Below, piece after piece: positions 8,338-16,780 of a stretch of DNA of 61,244 nt. The notes below the pieces were generated by a model that ran no database searches, was not told where the DNA came from, and saw nothing but the letters and a program-made list of their open reading frames with translations. The stretch covers positions 7,738 to 68,981 of the forward strand of contig PMHV01000062.1 of the NCBI GenBank assembly GCA_003156805.1. Direction: 5' to 3'. The translations under genes were made by a program, and so were the position numbers. This stretch comes from Acidobacteriaceae bacterium (GTDB taxonomy: Bacteria > Acidobacteriota > Terriglobia > Terriglobales > Acidobacteriaceae). How positions within the stretch are numbered: the first letter of the stretch is position 1; every line of letters begins with the position of its first letter.

Positions 8338-9729
8338 ATGGGCTTTGACACCATCATCATTAACGGTCGCGTCGTCACGGCAACGGACACTTACACGAGC
8401 GACGTCGCGATCAACGGAGGAAAAATTTCCGCTGTCGGACAAAGCCTGCCGCGCGAGAATGCGGGGAAAATTATCGATGCGGCGGGTAAGTATGTTTTTC
8501 CCGGCGGAATCGACGTGCATACCCACCTCGATATGCCCTTCGGCGGGACCACGAGCGCGGATGATTTCGAAACCGGGACGCGCGCCGCGGCTTTTGGCGG
8601 AACAACGACTTTGATCGATTTCGCCATCCAGTACAAAGGTCAGACGCTGCGGACGGCCTTCGATACCTGGATGCAGAAAGCGTCGGGCAAAGCGGTTTGC
8701 GATTATGCGTTTCACTGCATCATCACCGATCTGGCAGGCGCGCAGCTCGACGAGATGAATGCGCTGGTGCGCGAAGGCGTCACCAGTTTCAAGTTGTTTA
8801 TGGCGTATCCCGGTGTGTTCATGCTCGACGACGCGAGCATTTTTAAAACTCTACGCGCGACTGCGAAGAATGGCGGACTGGTCTGCATGCATGCCGAAAA
8901 CGGTGGCGCCATTGACGTCATCGTGCAGCAGGCGCTGGCGGAAGGAAAAACGGCGCCGAAGTATCACGCCCTGACCCGTCCCACGACGGCGGAGGCGGAA
9001 GCTGTTTCGCGAGCCATTGCCCTTGCCGAGATGGCCGGAGCGCCGCTCTACATCGTCCATTTGAGTTGCAATGAGGCGCTGGAGAAGGTGCGCGAAGCGC
9101 GCGACCGCGGCCTGCCCGTTTATGCCGAGACTTGTCCGCAGTATCTTTATCTCTCGCTGGATAATTTTGACGCGCCTGGGTTTGAGGGGGCCAAGTATGT
9201 CTTTACGCCGCCGCTGCGGGAGAAGTGGCATCAGGAAAAATTGTGGCAGGGGCTGAAGCGCGACCACTTGCAGGTAGTTTCCACCGACCATTGCCCCTTT
9301 TGTTTCAAGGAACAGAAGGAGTTGGGGCGGTACGATTTCACGAAGATTCCCAACGGCGGGCCCGGAATTGAGCATCGCATGAGTTTGATTTATTCCGGAG
9401 GTGTTGCCCAAGGAAGATTCAGCGTGAACCGGTTTGTGGAAGTGGTTTCTACGACTCCGGCGAAACTTTTCGGGCTGTATCCGCGGAAAGGGACGATTGC
9501 CGTGGGCAGCGATGCCGATCTGGTGATTTTTGACCCCAACCGCAAACACACGATTAGCGTGAATACTCATCACATGCGGGTGGATTATTCGATGTTCGAA
9601 GGAATCGAAGTCACAGGGATGCCGGATGTTGTGCTCTCTCGCGGCCGCGTTCTTGTGGAAGCGGACAAGTTTCTGGGCAGGGCTGGGGCGGGAGAATTTA
9701 TTAAGAGATCGACTTACTCGCAGCAGTGA
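8338..9729 (+). CDS. hydA: Dihydropyrimidinase / D-hydantoinase
   Basis: Predicted 463-aa cytoplasmic amidohydrolase that opens dihydropyrimidine or 5-substituted hydantoin rings to N-carbamoyl amino acids. It has the metal-binding GGIDVHTHLDMPFGGT near residue 58, the SFKLFMAYPG segment carrying the carboxylated lysine, HIVHLSCNEAL, and STDHCPF with the catalytic aspartate. Length is normal. The next gene starts at a GTG overlapping its stop (GTGA), so the two are probably cotranscribed. No typical beta-ureidopropionase (nitrilase type) is nearby; one of the M20 enzymes on the opposite strand might process the carbamoyl product. Confidence 0.93.
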   Translation: MGFDTIIINGRVVTATDTYTSDVAINGGKISAVGQSLPRENAGKIIDAAGKYVFPGGIDVHTHLDMPFGGTTSADDFETGTRAAAFGGTTTLIDFAIQYKGQTLRTAFDTWMQKASGKAVCDYAFHCIITDLAGAQLDEMNALVREGVTSFKLFMAYPGVFMLDDASIFKTLRATAKNGGLVCMHAENGGAIDVIVQQALAEGKTAPKYHALTRPTTAEAEAVSRAIALAEMAGAPLYIVHLSCNEALEKVREARDRGLPVYAETCPQYLYLSLDNFDAPGFEGAKYVFTPPLREKWHQEKLWQGLKRDHLQVVSTDHCPFCFKEQKELGRYDFTKIPNGGPGIEHRMSLIYSGGVAQGRFSVNRFVEVVSTTPAKLFGLYPRKGTIAVGSDADLVIFDPNRKHTISVNTHHMRVDYSMFEGIEVTGMPDVVLSRGRVLVEADKFLGRAGAGEFIKRSTYSQQ

Positions 9730-10868
9730 CGAGAACGAATGCAGAGGAGAACGGCACGATCGTGCGAGGCAGGGCTGAGAATCTCGTGAGCAAACTGGCC
9801 AGGTATTGGATTGCGAAATTCGCGTTGTTTGTATCATCCGCGTGCCTGCTTAATGCGCAAGCCGCGCAAACCACGCCTTCCGCGGCTCCCATTCGCGTCA
9901 AGGTGGTCGTAGTTACGATGTTCGAACGTGGGGAAGACACTGGCGACGCTCCCGGAGAATTTCAGCTTTGGGTGGAGCGCGAACACCTGGATCAGGTGAT
10001 GGACCTGCCCGCCGGTTATCACCACGTGCGGCTGAACAAGGATGGAGTGCTCGGCATGGTGACGGGAGTCGGCACGGCCAAGGCGGCGGCGTCGGTGATG
10101 GCTCTGGGTCTGGACTCGCGATTCGATTTCTCGAAGGCATATTGGATTGTTGCAGGCATTGGCGGAGGAGATCCCGCGGACGTGTCGGCCGGATCGGCGG
10201 TTTGGGCCGAACACGTGATCGACGGCGATCTGGCGTTTGAAATCGATGCGCGGCAAATCCCCGAGAACTGGCCTACCGGTTATGTGCCGCTGCGCAAGGG
10301 AGCCCCTTACGAGCAACCGGCGAGCGATGTTTATGGCGAGGTCTACACGCTCAATCCGGAGTTGGTTGGATGGGCGTTCCGGCTTACACAGAATGTGGCG
10401 CTGCCTGACTCAGACACTCTGCGCAAGTCGCGGGCGCGGTTTCCCGGCTTCGCGAATGCTTTGAAGCCTCCATTTGTTACGAGAGGGGACACGCTTTCGG
10501 CGAGCACATTCTGGCACGGCTCAAAGATGGAAGAGTGGGCGAACGCATGGACCCGTTACTATACCAGCGGAACCGGCAATTACATGGTTGCGGCTATGGA
10601 GGATTCGGGCACGCTGCAGGCGCTCACCTTCTTAAGCCGCGCTGGGCGTGTGGACTTGCGGCGCGTGCTGGTGCTGCGAACGGTGAGCAACTATGACCGC
10701 GAGCCGCCTGGAATGAGCGCCGCAGATAGTTTGCAGGAAATGGTCTCCGGAAATTATTCCGCGTATCTGCCTGCGCTGGAAGCGGCTGAGATTGTGGGCG
10801 ACAAGGTGGTGCGCGACATTGTGGAACATTGGGCGGAGCGCGAGGCAACAATTCCGCACGCGCCCTAG
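9726..10868 (+). CDS. Purine nucleoside permease (NUP) family protein, secreted
   Basis: Up to 380 aa from a GTG at 9726; a GTG at 9786 would give a tighter signal peptide. A hydrophobic stretch (about residues 27-43) ending LLNAQAAQ precedes the mature domain, so it is exported. The rest matches the NUP family: RVKVVVVTMFERGEDTGDAPGE, YWIVAGIGGGDP, GTGNYMVAAMEDSGTLQAL. The family was named for fungal nucleoside transport but is related to nucleoside phosphorylases. It has no multi-pass membrane character, so a periplasmic nucleoside-binding or -cleaving role is more plausible than a permease. It overlaps hydA by 4 bp, which fits feeding of the purine pathway. Confidence 0.85.
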   Translation: MTRTNAEENGTIVRGRAENLVSKLARYWIAKFALFVSSACLLNAQAAQTTPSAAPIRVKVVVVTMFERGEDTGDAPGEFQLWVEREHLDQVMDLPAGYHHVRLNKDGVLGMVTGVGTAKAAASVMALGLDSRFDFSKAYWIVAGIGGGDPADVSAGSAVWAEHVIDGDLAFEIDARQIPENWPTGYVPLRKGAPYEQPASDVYGEVYTLNPELVGWAFRLTQNVALPDSDTLRKSRARFPGFANALKPPFVTRGDTLSASTFWHGSKMEEWANAWTRYYTSGTGNYMVAAMEDSGTLQALTFLSRAGRVDLRRVLVLRTVSNYDREPPGMSAADSLQEMVSGNYSAYLPALEAAEIVGDKVVRDIVEHWAEREATIPHAP

Positions 10869-10888
10869 CAGGAACGCGTGTCACGCAG

Positions 10889-12130
10889 TCATGCCGATAA
10901 CGTTGCCAGAGTTTCGGCAAGCACAAGCGTTCCGCGGGCGACATCTTCTGGGGATGCGTACTCGTCAGGACGATGGCTGTAACCGTTGTGGCAAGGGATG
11001 AACAACATTGCCACAGGAGCGATGCGCGCGAGAAAGAGCGAATCGTGGTAAGCGCGACTGACCATGGAAAGAAATTTCTGTTCGTGCTTCTTGCAGGACT
11101 GAGAAAGAGCTTCGATGACCGCGGGAGCGCAATCGGCGGGCGCATCGGCATTGACGAGTTCGCTGTGAATTGCAACTTGCCGCTTGGTTGAGATGGACCG
11201 CCACGCTGTTTCCAGGGCTGCCATGACGGCGTCGCGCCGCGCCAGATCGGTATCGCGGATGTCTACGCTGAGGCGAACCCGACTGGGAATGCTGTTGACG
11301 GCGGCGGGAAACACGTGGCATATGCCCACAGTAGCTACCGTGTCAACCGCGCCGCTGGTGCGGGCGGCATTTTCGACGGTCAGAATCAGTTCCGCAGCGG
11401 CGCATAGAGCGTCGCGGCGGTCGGGCATCAAGACTCCGCCGGCGTGGCCGCCAGCACCCTCCAGCGCAACTCGCAAGCTTGCAGGAGCGGCGATCTTCGT
11501 GACAACTCCAAGCGGAATTTGCTGGCGTTCGAGAATCGGTCCCTGTTCGATGTGCAGTTCCACGAAAGCCTTGTAATAGTTGCTGGGAAGGACAACCGTT
11601 TCAAGCTCGCCGCCGAGCCCCGCGCTGCGGCGGACGTCTTCAAGCGCCGAACCATCTTTGTCGGTCAGCTTTCTCGCAGTGTCCGGAGTGAAAGTTCCGG
11701 AGAGCAAACGGCTGCCCAGGCAGCCGATGCCAAAGCGCGTGGGTTCTTCCGAAGTAAACATCAGCAACTCGATGGAGTTCCGCGGACGAAAGCCACTTTG
11801 GCGCAACGCACGTATGGCTTCGAGCCCCCCAAGAACGCCGACCACGCCATCGTATTTGCCGGCATTAGGAATTGCGTCGATGTGAGAGCCGGTGCCGACC
11901 ACGGGAGCGGAAGGATCAGAACCGATCCAGCGAGCGAAAATGTTTCCGATGGCATCGTGGCGAACGGCGAGGCCGGCTTCGTCGCACAGCGCCTTCAGCC
12001 ATGCGCGGGCTTTGAGATCGGTGGGAGTGAAAACAATTCTAGTGACTGCGGGCGCTGCGGCATCGGAGATCGTGGCCAGAGCTTCGATCTCGGAGAGCAA
12101 GCGAGCACGATCGATGGCAATGGCGGTCAT
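10889..12130 (-). CDS. M20 metallohydrolase, probable ureidoglycolate amidohydrolase
   Basis: Predicted 413 aa. It has the M20 Zn/Mn ligands: GSHIDAIPNAGKYDGVVGV, SEEPTRFGIGCLGSR, ELHIEQGPILER and a late SRAYHDSLFLARIAPVAMLF. The SEEPTRFG motif is the one I associate with plant ureidoglycolate amidohydrolase, while allantoate amidohydrolases carry SEEEGxRFG as in the neighbour at 12922-14181. Expected reaction: ureidoglycolate to glyoxylate, ammonia and CO2, the last step of the pathway. It is the promoter-distal gene of the purine cluster, 40 bp after allE. The alternative is an N-carbamoyl-amino-acid hydrolase serving the hydantoinase. Confidence 0.75.
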   Translation of the reverse strand: MTAIAIDRARLLSEIEALATISDAAAPAVTRIVFTPTDLKARAWLKALCDEAGLAVRHDAIGNIFARWIGSDPSAPVVGTGSHIDAIPNAGKYDGVVGVLGGLEAIRALRQSGFRPRNSIELLMFTSEEPTRFGIGCLGSRLLSGTFTPDTARKLTDKDGSALEDVRRSAGLGGELETVVLPSNYYKAFVELHIEQGPILERQQIPLGVVTKIAAPASLRVALEGAGGHAGGVLMPDRRDALCAAAELILTVENAARTSGAVDTVATVGICHVFPAAVNSIPSRVRLSVDIRDTDLARRDAVMAALETAWRSISTKRQVAIHSELVNADAPADCAPAVIEALSQSCKKHEQKFLSMVSRAYHDSLFLARIAPVAMLFIPCHNGYSHRPDEYASPEDVARGTLVLAETLATLSA

Positions 12131-12170
12131 GGAAAATTACACGAGGGCTGGTTGGCGAGCGGATGCCGGT

Positions 12171-12929
12171 TTATTTTCTCCCCTTCCAATCGCTCCTGCT
12201 CCAATCGTTGCGGTTCCAATTCTTGTAGATGAGATATTTCGCCGGCACTTTGCCGATGGCTCCGAACCACTGCGGGCACCACGGTGCCATCCAGACGAAG
12301 TCACCGGCCGTGACCGAATACCAGGAGTCGCCGAGGCGGTAAATGCCTCCGCCTTCGAGCATGATCAGTCCGTGTTCCATGATGTGCATTTCGACCATAC
12401 TCAATGCTGCGCCGGGCTGATAGACCATGGTGTTCACGGCGAAATCAAAACTCATCTCGTCGGGAAGAAGACACTTGACCTGCAAGGCGGGGTCGTCATC
12501 GAGCGGGTGCGAAGAGATGGCATCTTCGCTGGATACAAGAAGACGCGGAGGTGCTGCCGAGTCGAGAGGCTGGTACATTTTTTCGATTACCGCGAGACGG
12601 CTCGCATGGGTGGCTGTGATTGTGTGCGCGAGTCCTTCAGGCAGGTAGGCGAAACCGCGTGCGGTCAGTTGGCCTCGCTTGCCGTCCGCTTCGAGCTTGA
12701 TTGCCCCTTCGAGCACAAAAATAAAGCGCTGCGTGGTTGTGCCGCCTAGCTGGCCACCGGCTTCGATTTCGGCAGTGTACTGCGCGAATTGTGCGCCCAT
12801 TGCCGGGCTAACATGCACGACGGCCGAACAAGCTTTCATGCCGGGAAGCGTTGTGCGCACGAACGTGTCGGGAGTGAGCAGCAGATGATTGTGCCGGTGA
12901 GAACTTCGCGTTTGGCCGAGCTTATGCAC
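12171..12929 (-). CDS. allE: (S)-ureidoglycine aminohydrolase
   Basis: Predicted 252-aa bicupin that converts ureidoglycine to ureidoglycolate and ammonia. The start is set at a GTG (12929) whose first 8 bases overlap the end of allC (GTGCATAA); this gives a family-typical N-terminus LGQTRSSHRHNHLLLTPDTF. Two cupin halves are visible, with RFIFVLEGAIKLEADGK and FAYLPEGLAHTI in the first, and VEMHIMEHGLIMLEGGGIYRLGDSWY and DFVWMAPWCPQWF in the second, which holds the metal-binding His/Glu set. Placement between allantoate and ureidoglycolate amidohydrolases matches the reaction order. Confidence 0.93.
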   Translation of the reverse strand: MHKLGQTRSSHRHNHLLLTPDTFVRTTLPGMKACSAVVHVSPAMGAQFAQYTAEIEAGGQLGGTTTQRFIFVLEGAIKLEADGKRGQLTARGFAYLPEGLAHTITATHASRLAVIEKMYQPLDSAAPPRLLVSSEDAISSHPLDDDPALQVKCLLPDEMSFDFAVNTMVYQPGAALSMVEMHIMEHGLIMLEGGGIYRLGDSWYSVTAGDFVWMAPWCPQWFGAIGKVPAKYLIYKNWNRNDWSRSDWKGRK

Positions 12930-14181
12930 GGTGGGTCCCTTGTTGAAATTGTGCCGACGATGCCAGTTGATCGAGCAAGTGCACGCCGCAAGAGATAGCT
13001 TTCTCAACATCATCGACGGCAACGGATTCTGCGGGGTCGTGGCTGATGCCGCCGGGAGTTCGCAAGAAAATCATTGCAGCGGGAACTTTTTCGGCGAGGA
13101 TCATGGCATCGTGGCCGGCGCCGCTGACCATGTGGAGCGGCGTGCAGCCGGTTTTCTCGATTGCTTCGCCGATCTGGCCGACGAGAAACGGATCCATTGC
13201 GGTAGTTTGCTCATCGAGCATATAAGCATGGCGCAGCGACAAACTGCGGCGCTGTGCGACTTTATCTGCCTCGCGGGTAAGATCTTCTACCGCGCGGGCG
13301 CGAACTTCATCCGAACGGTGGCGCACGTCGAGTGTCAGCCTGGCTTCTGCTGCGACCACATTCGTTGCTCCCGGCTTTGCTTCGAACGAGCCGACGGTTG
13401 CGACTAAGTCCGGAACACCTCGCGCCGTGCGTTCGACGGCGGTGATCCACTCGGCAGCGGCGGCGATAGCATCATACCGAAGATGCATGGGAGTTGTTCC
13501 GGCGTGGTTGGCGCGGCCGAGAAACGTAAACTGCAGACGGCTCTGGCCTGAGATGGCTTCGACGACTCCGAGAGGCTGGCCTGCGTTTTCCAGCGCCGGG
13601 CCCTGTTCGATGTGAAACTCAAGATAGCCGAGAGTGTCGGTTTGAAGCTCGGCTTGAGGAATCTGCGCCGGATTCAGGCCGAAATCTTCAATGGCTTGGC
13701 GCACCGAGATCTGTTGCGCATCTCTGCGGTCTAGGAGTTCCTGGTCTAGTCTGCCAACCAGCGCGCGGCTGCCGATGAAAGGCGCACCGAAGCGAACTCC
13801 TTCCTCCTCAGAAAAACCGACAACCTCAATTGCGAAAGGAAGCCTTTGCCCACGTAGTTCTTCGATCAATGCGATGGCGAGGATCACGCCCAAGACGCCA
13901 TCGTAGGCGCCGGAGTTGGGCACGGTGTCGAGGTGCGAGCCAATGAGCAGACGGGCTGCATTGGATTCGGCAGCGGGATAGACAGCGCGCAAATTTCCAG
14001 CGGCATCCACTTTCACCGGAACATCGAGGGGTTCCAGCCAAGTGGCGATTTCGTGATGGCAGTCCCGCATCGGCGGAGAAAGAAAAATGCGGCGCGTGCT
14101 GCCAGAATCCTCGCTGAAGCATGCCAACCTTTGGCAGCGAGCAATTACCTGCAGCGCTCGATTTCTGATGTCGACAGTCAT
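12922..14181 (-). CDS. allC: Allantoate amidohydrolase
   Basis: Predicted 419-aa M20 family enzyme, allantoate to ureidoglycine, CO2 and ammonia. The start is ATG 14181, 11 bp after puuD ends. The frame stays open far upstream, but that part is only antisense-frame shadow of puuD. Metal-site motifs are GSHLDTVPNSGAYDGVLGV, GFSEEEGVRFGAPFIGSR, LEFHIEQGPALE and MVSGAGHDAMILAEKVP; the central dimerisation domain has GRANHAGTTPMHLRYDA. The SEEEG form of the second motif separates it from its paralogue at 10889-12130. Confidence 0.9.
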   Translation of the reverse strand: MTVDIRNRALQVIARCQRLACFSEDSGSTRRIFLSPPMRDCHHEIATWLEPLDVPVKVDAAGNLRAVYPAAESNAARLLIGSHLDTVPNSGAYDGVLGVILAIALIEELRGQRLPFAIEVVGFSEEEGVRFGAPFIGSRALVGRLDQELLDRRDAQQISVRQAIEDFGLNPAQIPQAELQTDTLGYLEFHIEQGPALENAGQPLGVVEAISGQSRLQFTFLGRANHAGTTPMHLRYDAIAAAAEWITAVERTARGVPDLVATVGSFEAKPGATNVVAAEARLTLDVRHRSDEVRARAVEDLTREADKVAQRRSLSLRHAYMLDEQTTAMDPFLVGQIGEAIEKTGCTPLHMVSGAGHDAMILAEKVPAAMIFLRTPGGISHDPAESVAVDDVEKAISCGVHLLDQLASSAQFQQGTHRA

Positions 14182-14192
14182 AGCATTGGTGC

Positions 14193-15011
14193 TCAGGTCC
14201 GGCGGATGAGCATGGCTGCGGCCCATCCGGCAAGTACGAGCGTGACCAAAACCTCCCACGCGTAAGTGTTCCCGTAGGTCGCTACCGGGTAATGATTGCT
14301 GAGCATGAGGAAGACGACCGGAACCGCCATGAACGTATTGTGTTTGGAACGCAGCTTGGCCTGAGCGCCGAGGGAAGCGTCGAACTTGGCGCCGGCCGCG
14401 GCTGCGGCGATCATCTTGCGCTGGGCGGGAAGAATTCGCATCCACACGTTGAGGGTCATGATTGTGCCGAGCATCGCACCTACGTGGATATACGCGGCGC
14501 GTCCACTGAGAACGTGAAGCAGTCCCCAAGAGATTGCGGCGATTGCGATAAGAGAAAATACCGCAAAGGCAGCTGCGGACTTGCCCAGAGGCGAACGCGC
14601 CGCAAAATCGTAAATCAGCCAACCCGCAACCAGAACGCCTAATCCGATGGCAATGCCGCGCCCTTGAGAAATATTGGCGACGTCGGGGTCGATGAGTCCG
14701 CTGCTGAAATAGTAGATGAGAAAAAGTAGAACGATGCCGCTGAGCCACGTCATCAGTGCTTCCCAGCGGAACCAATGGACCTGCGCGGGGACGACGGCCA
14801 GAGATTTCTGCTTGCCAACGGCGTAGAAGCCGCCGCTGTGAACCATCCACACCGCCGGGGGCATTCCATCTACGGCTGCGATTTTTTCCAGACGCGAGAA
14901 TTGGCCATCGAGCCAGGTGAAGTAATACGTCTGCCCCACCCACATGATTCCCGCGAAAACATGGAACCACCGCACGAGGAGATTGAGCCATTCCCGGATG
15001 GAAGATGTCAC
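14193..15011 (-). CDS. puuD: Membrane-bound urate oxidase, PuuD type, without cytochrome domain
   Basis: Predicted 272 aa, with about eight transmembrane segments. It matches the PuuD/DUF989 urate hydroxylase membrane domain: WFHVFAGIMWVGQTYYFTWLD near residue 15, VHWFRWEALMTWLSGIVLLF, SWGLLHVLSGRAAYIHVGAMLGTIMTLNVWMRILPAQRKMI and RSKHNTFMAVPVVFLMLSNHYP. These His residues are in the family pattern. Described PuuD proteins carry a C-terminal cytochrome c (CxxCH) domain; this one stops after the last membrane helix with no CxxCH, so electrons must leave by a separate carrier. It sits directly between HIU hydrolase and allC, as expected for urate to 5-hydroxyisourate. Confidence 0.88.
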   Translation of the reverse strand: MTSSIREWLNLLVRWFHVFAGIMWVGQTYYFTWLDGQFSRLEKIAAVDGMPPAVWMVHSGGFYAVGKQKSLAVVPAQVHWFRWEALMTWLSGIVLLFLIYYFSSGLIDPDVANISQGRGIAIGLGVLVAGWLIYDFAARSPLGKSAAAFAVFSLIAIAAISWGLLHVLSGRAAYIHVGAMLGTIMTLNVWMRILPAQRKMIAAAAAGAKFDASLGAQAKLRSKHNTFMAVPVVFLMLSNHYPVATYGNTYAWEVLVTLVLAGWAAAMLIRRT

Positions 15012-15048
15012 TTCGGCAACTCCTCAACGAGATGTTTCCGAATCCTCA

Positions 15049-15390
15049 TCAGCTTCCCCGGTAAGTCGTATATCCGTGTGGACTCAGCAACAGCGGAATG
15101 TGGAAGTGCGTTTCTGCTGCCCGCACTTGGAAGGTAATCTCCACCGCAGGGTACAACGCAGTGACTTTCTGAGCGCTGAAATAGCTTGCCGTATCGAAAG
15201 CTAACCGATAAAGCCCGGCGGTCAAGTCTTCCGCGTCCGGCAACAGTTGAGGACATCGGCCGTCTTGATCGGTGCGCGCCGAGGCCAGCAGCCGCCAGGC
15301 GGACGACTCCTGCCGCTCCAACCTAACCGGAACACCAGCGGCGGGTTTTCCGCGCGCAGTATCCAGAACGTGCGTGGAAACGCGTTTCAT
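15049..15390 (-). CDS. uraH: 5-hydroxyisourate hydrolase
   Basis: Predicted 113 aa, a transthyretin-related enzyme opening 5-hydroxyisourate to OHCU. The start chosen is ATG 15390, which overlaps the uraD stop as ATGA and gives the family start MKRVSTHVLDTARGKPA; an ATG at 15402 would add four residues. The catalytic signature is present: His in STHVLD, Arg in GVPVRLER, His in FHIPLLLSPHGY and the C-terminal YRGS tetrapeptide that distinguishes HIU hydrolases from transthyretins. Cytoplasmic, with no signal peptide. Confidence 0.95.
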   Translation of the reverse strand: MKRVSTHVLDTARGKPAAGVPVRLERQESSAWRLLASARTDQDGRCPQLLPDAEDLTAGLYRLAFDTASYFSAQKVTALYPAVEITFQVRAAETHFHIPLLLSPHGYTTYRGS

Positions 15391-15902
15391 CGCTGCAGCC
15401 ATTTTCTCAGACGAATCTGCATGATCTGCCGCTGTTGCTCGGCAGCTTCATAAAGTTCAGTTGGCACATCATTCTGCAAGCGGAGCCGCAGAATCTCAAG
15501 AATCTCCGGCGCCGACTTGCCCGTCGCACATACGATAAACGTTCGGTTGAAGCGACGCTCGTAAGTTCGGTTGGCTTCCGCCAGAGCAATCTTAACGGAG
15601 TCGCCGGCATCCGCCACGTTTTGTTGCTCCCGCCCGGACCAAATTGCAGACTGAACCACCGAGGAGCGCGACGGCGCGACCCGTTCGCCAATTCGGGGAT
15701 GACTCGCGAACGCCTCCAGCCAATCGGATTCGTTCAGACTAAGCCAAGTCTCGTCTGCAGCGGCTAGCAAGGAAGGTTCGTCCGGCAGCGGGCGCAGATT
15801 CGCCATTCCTCGCGCCCAAGCCTTGGATCCGCAACACGGCAGAATCTCACCGGCCGCCGCGCCGGCTGGAAGATCATTCCATTGCGCCAGCAGCGGGTTC
15901 AT
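15387..15902 (-). CDS. uraD: OHCU decarboxylase
   Basis: Predicted 171-aa 2-oxo-4-hydroxy-4-carboxy-5-ureidoimidazoline decarboxylase, giving S-allantoin. The helical-bundle family signature FASHPRIGERVA is at about residue 66, with the catalytic His and the Glu of IGE. The later RRFNRTFIVCATGKSAPEIL segment is also family-typical. It is joined by 4-bp ATGA overlaps both to the xdh FAD subunit upstream and to uraH downstream, so the three are probably translationally coupled. Confidence 0.95.
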   Translation of the reverse strand: MNPLLAQWNDLPAGAAAGEILPCCGSKAWARGMANLRPLPDEPSLLAAADETWLSLNESDWLEAFASHPRIGERVAPSRSSVVQSAIWSGREQQNVADAGDSVKIALAEANRTYERRFNRTFIVCATGKSAPEILEILRLRLQNDVPTELYEAAEQQRQIMQIRLRKWLQR

Positions 15903-16780
15903 GATTTGGCTTCGGCGTTGGAACGCATCCTTTCGAAAAACTCCGCGACCAAATTTGCCGCCACTGCAGTTCGGTATCTTGCGGTAGACCGAATGTCGTC
16001 AATCGGCTGAATTTCGGCAGCCGCTGTTTTTCTGGCCTCAAGCAGAAGTGATGAGCTGATGGGGTTTCCCTTGGCTGCGCGTTCCGTTTCGACCAGGCGA
16101 ACTGGTACCGGCGCCACGCTTCCCAGAGCAATGCGGACATCTTCGGCTGCTCCGCCCGCGACGCGACCCAACGCTGCTATGCACACCTTGGAGATGGCTT
16201 GGGCGTTTCGCGCGCCCACCTTGCGCGCGTGGGAAAAATACTCGGAAAACCTTCGCGAAAGGCAAATGTCCTGGATCAGTTCGTCGGGCGCAAGTTTGGT
16301 TTCTTTGTATCCCGTGTGAAATCCCACGTACGGAAGCCGGCGCTCGCCTCGCACGGAGACCAGAATCAATTCCGCTTCGTACACCAGGAGCGCGGGCAGT
16401 GAATCAGCCGCTGGCGATGCGTTGACGATGTTTCCGCCAAGTGTTCCTCGATTCTGGTTGGCGACTCCGCCTGTCCAGCGAGCAGCGCTCGCCAACAATG
16501 GAAATTCGCCGCAGACAACACTGTGTTCGCGCAGATCGGTATAGGTGCATGCGGCGCCAATGCGAATCTCGTCTGCGGATATCTCAATGCGCCGCAGCTC
16601 GGGAAGATTCCAGATGCTGACCAGCTTCCGTGCGGGAAGTTTCCCCGCGGCGTATTGCACCATCACATCCGTGCCCCCGGCAATGGGAAGCCACAAGCCA
16701 GGAGTCTTCGCCATAAGTGCGACCGCCGCCTGCAAGCTTGCCGGCGCAACCAGTTCGTAGTTGCCTGGGTCTGACCTCAT
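15899..16780 (-). CDS. xdhB: Xanthine dehydrogenase FAD-binding subunit
   Basis: Predicted 293 aa, the middle electron-transfer subunit of xanthine dehydrogenase. The N-terminal FAD_binding_5 motif WLPIAGGTDVMVQYAAGKL is followed by GAACTYTDL and GTLGGNIVNASPAADSLPALL. The CO_dh_flav_C domain follows from about residue 180, containing ARNAQAISKVCIAALGRV. It overlaps the iron-sulfur subunit start-to-stop by ATGA. FAD is the site where NAD+ would be reduced. Confidence 0.93.
   Translation of the reverse strand: MRSDPGNYELVAPASLQAAVALMAKTPGLWLPIAGGTDVMVQYAAGKLPARKLVSIWNLPELRRIEISADEIRIGAACTYTDLREHSVVCGEFPLLASAARWTGGVANQNRGTLGGNIVNASPAADSLPALLVYEAELILVSVRGERRLPYVGFHTGYKETKLAPDELIQDICLSRRFSEYFSHARKVGARNAQAISKVCIAALGRVAGGAAEDVRIALGSVAPVPVRLVETERAAKGNPISSSLLLEARKTAAAEIQPIDDIRSTARYRTAVAANLVAEFFERMRSNAEAKS

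Noticed and set aside
8851-9837. 328-codon minus-strand open frame
   Set aside because: Antisense to the dihydropyrimidinase; no recognisable family.
14182-15027. Long upstream extension of the allC frame (would give a 701-residue protein)
   Set aside because: It overlaps puuD on the same strand in another frame, has Arg/His-rich non-protein-like composition, and the allC family start fits ATG 14181.
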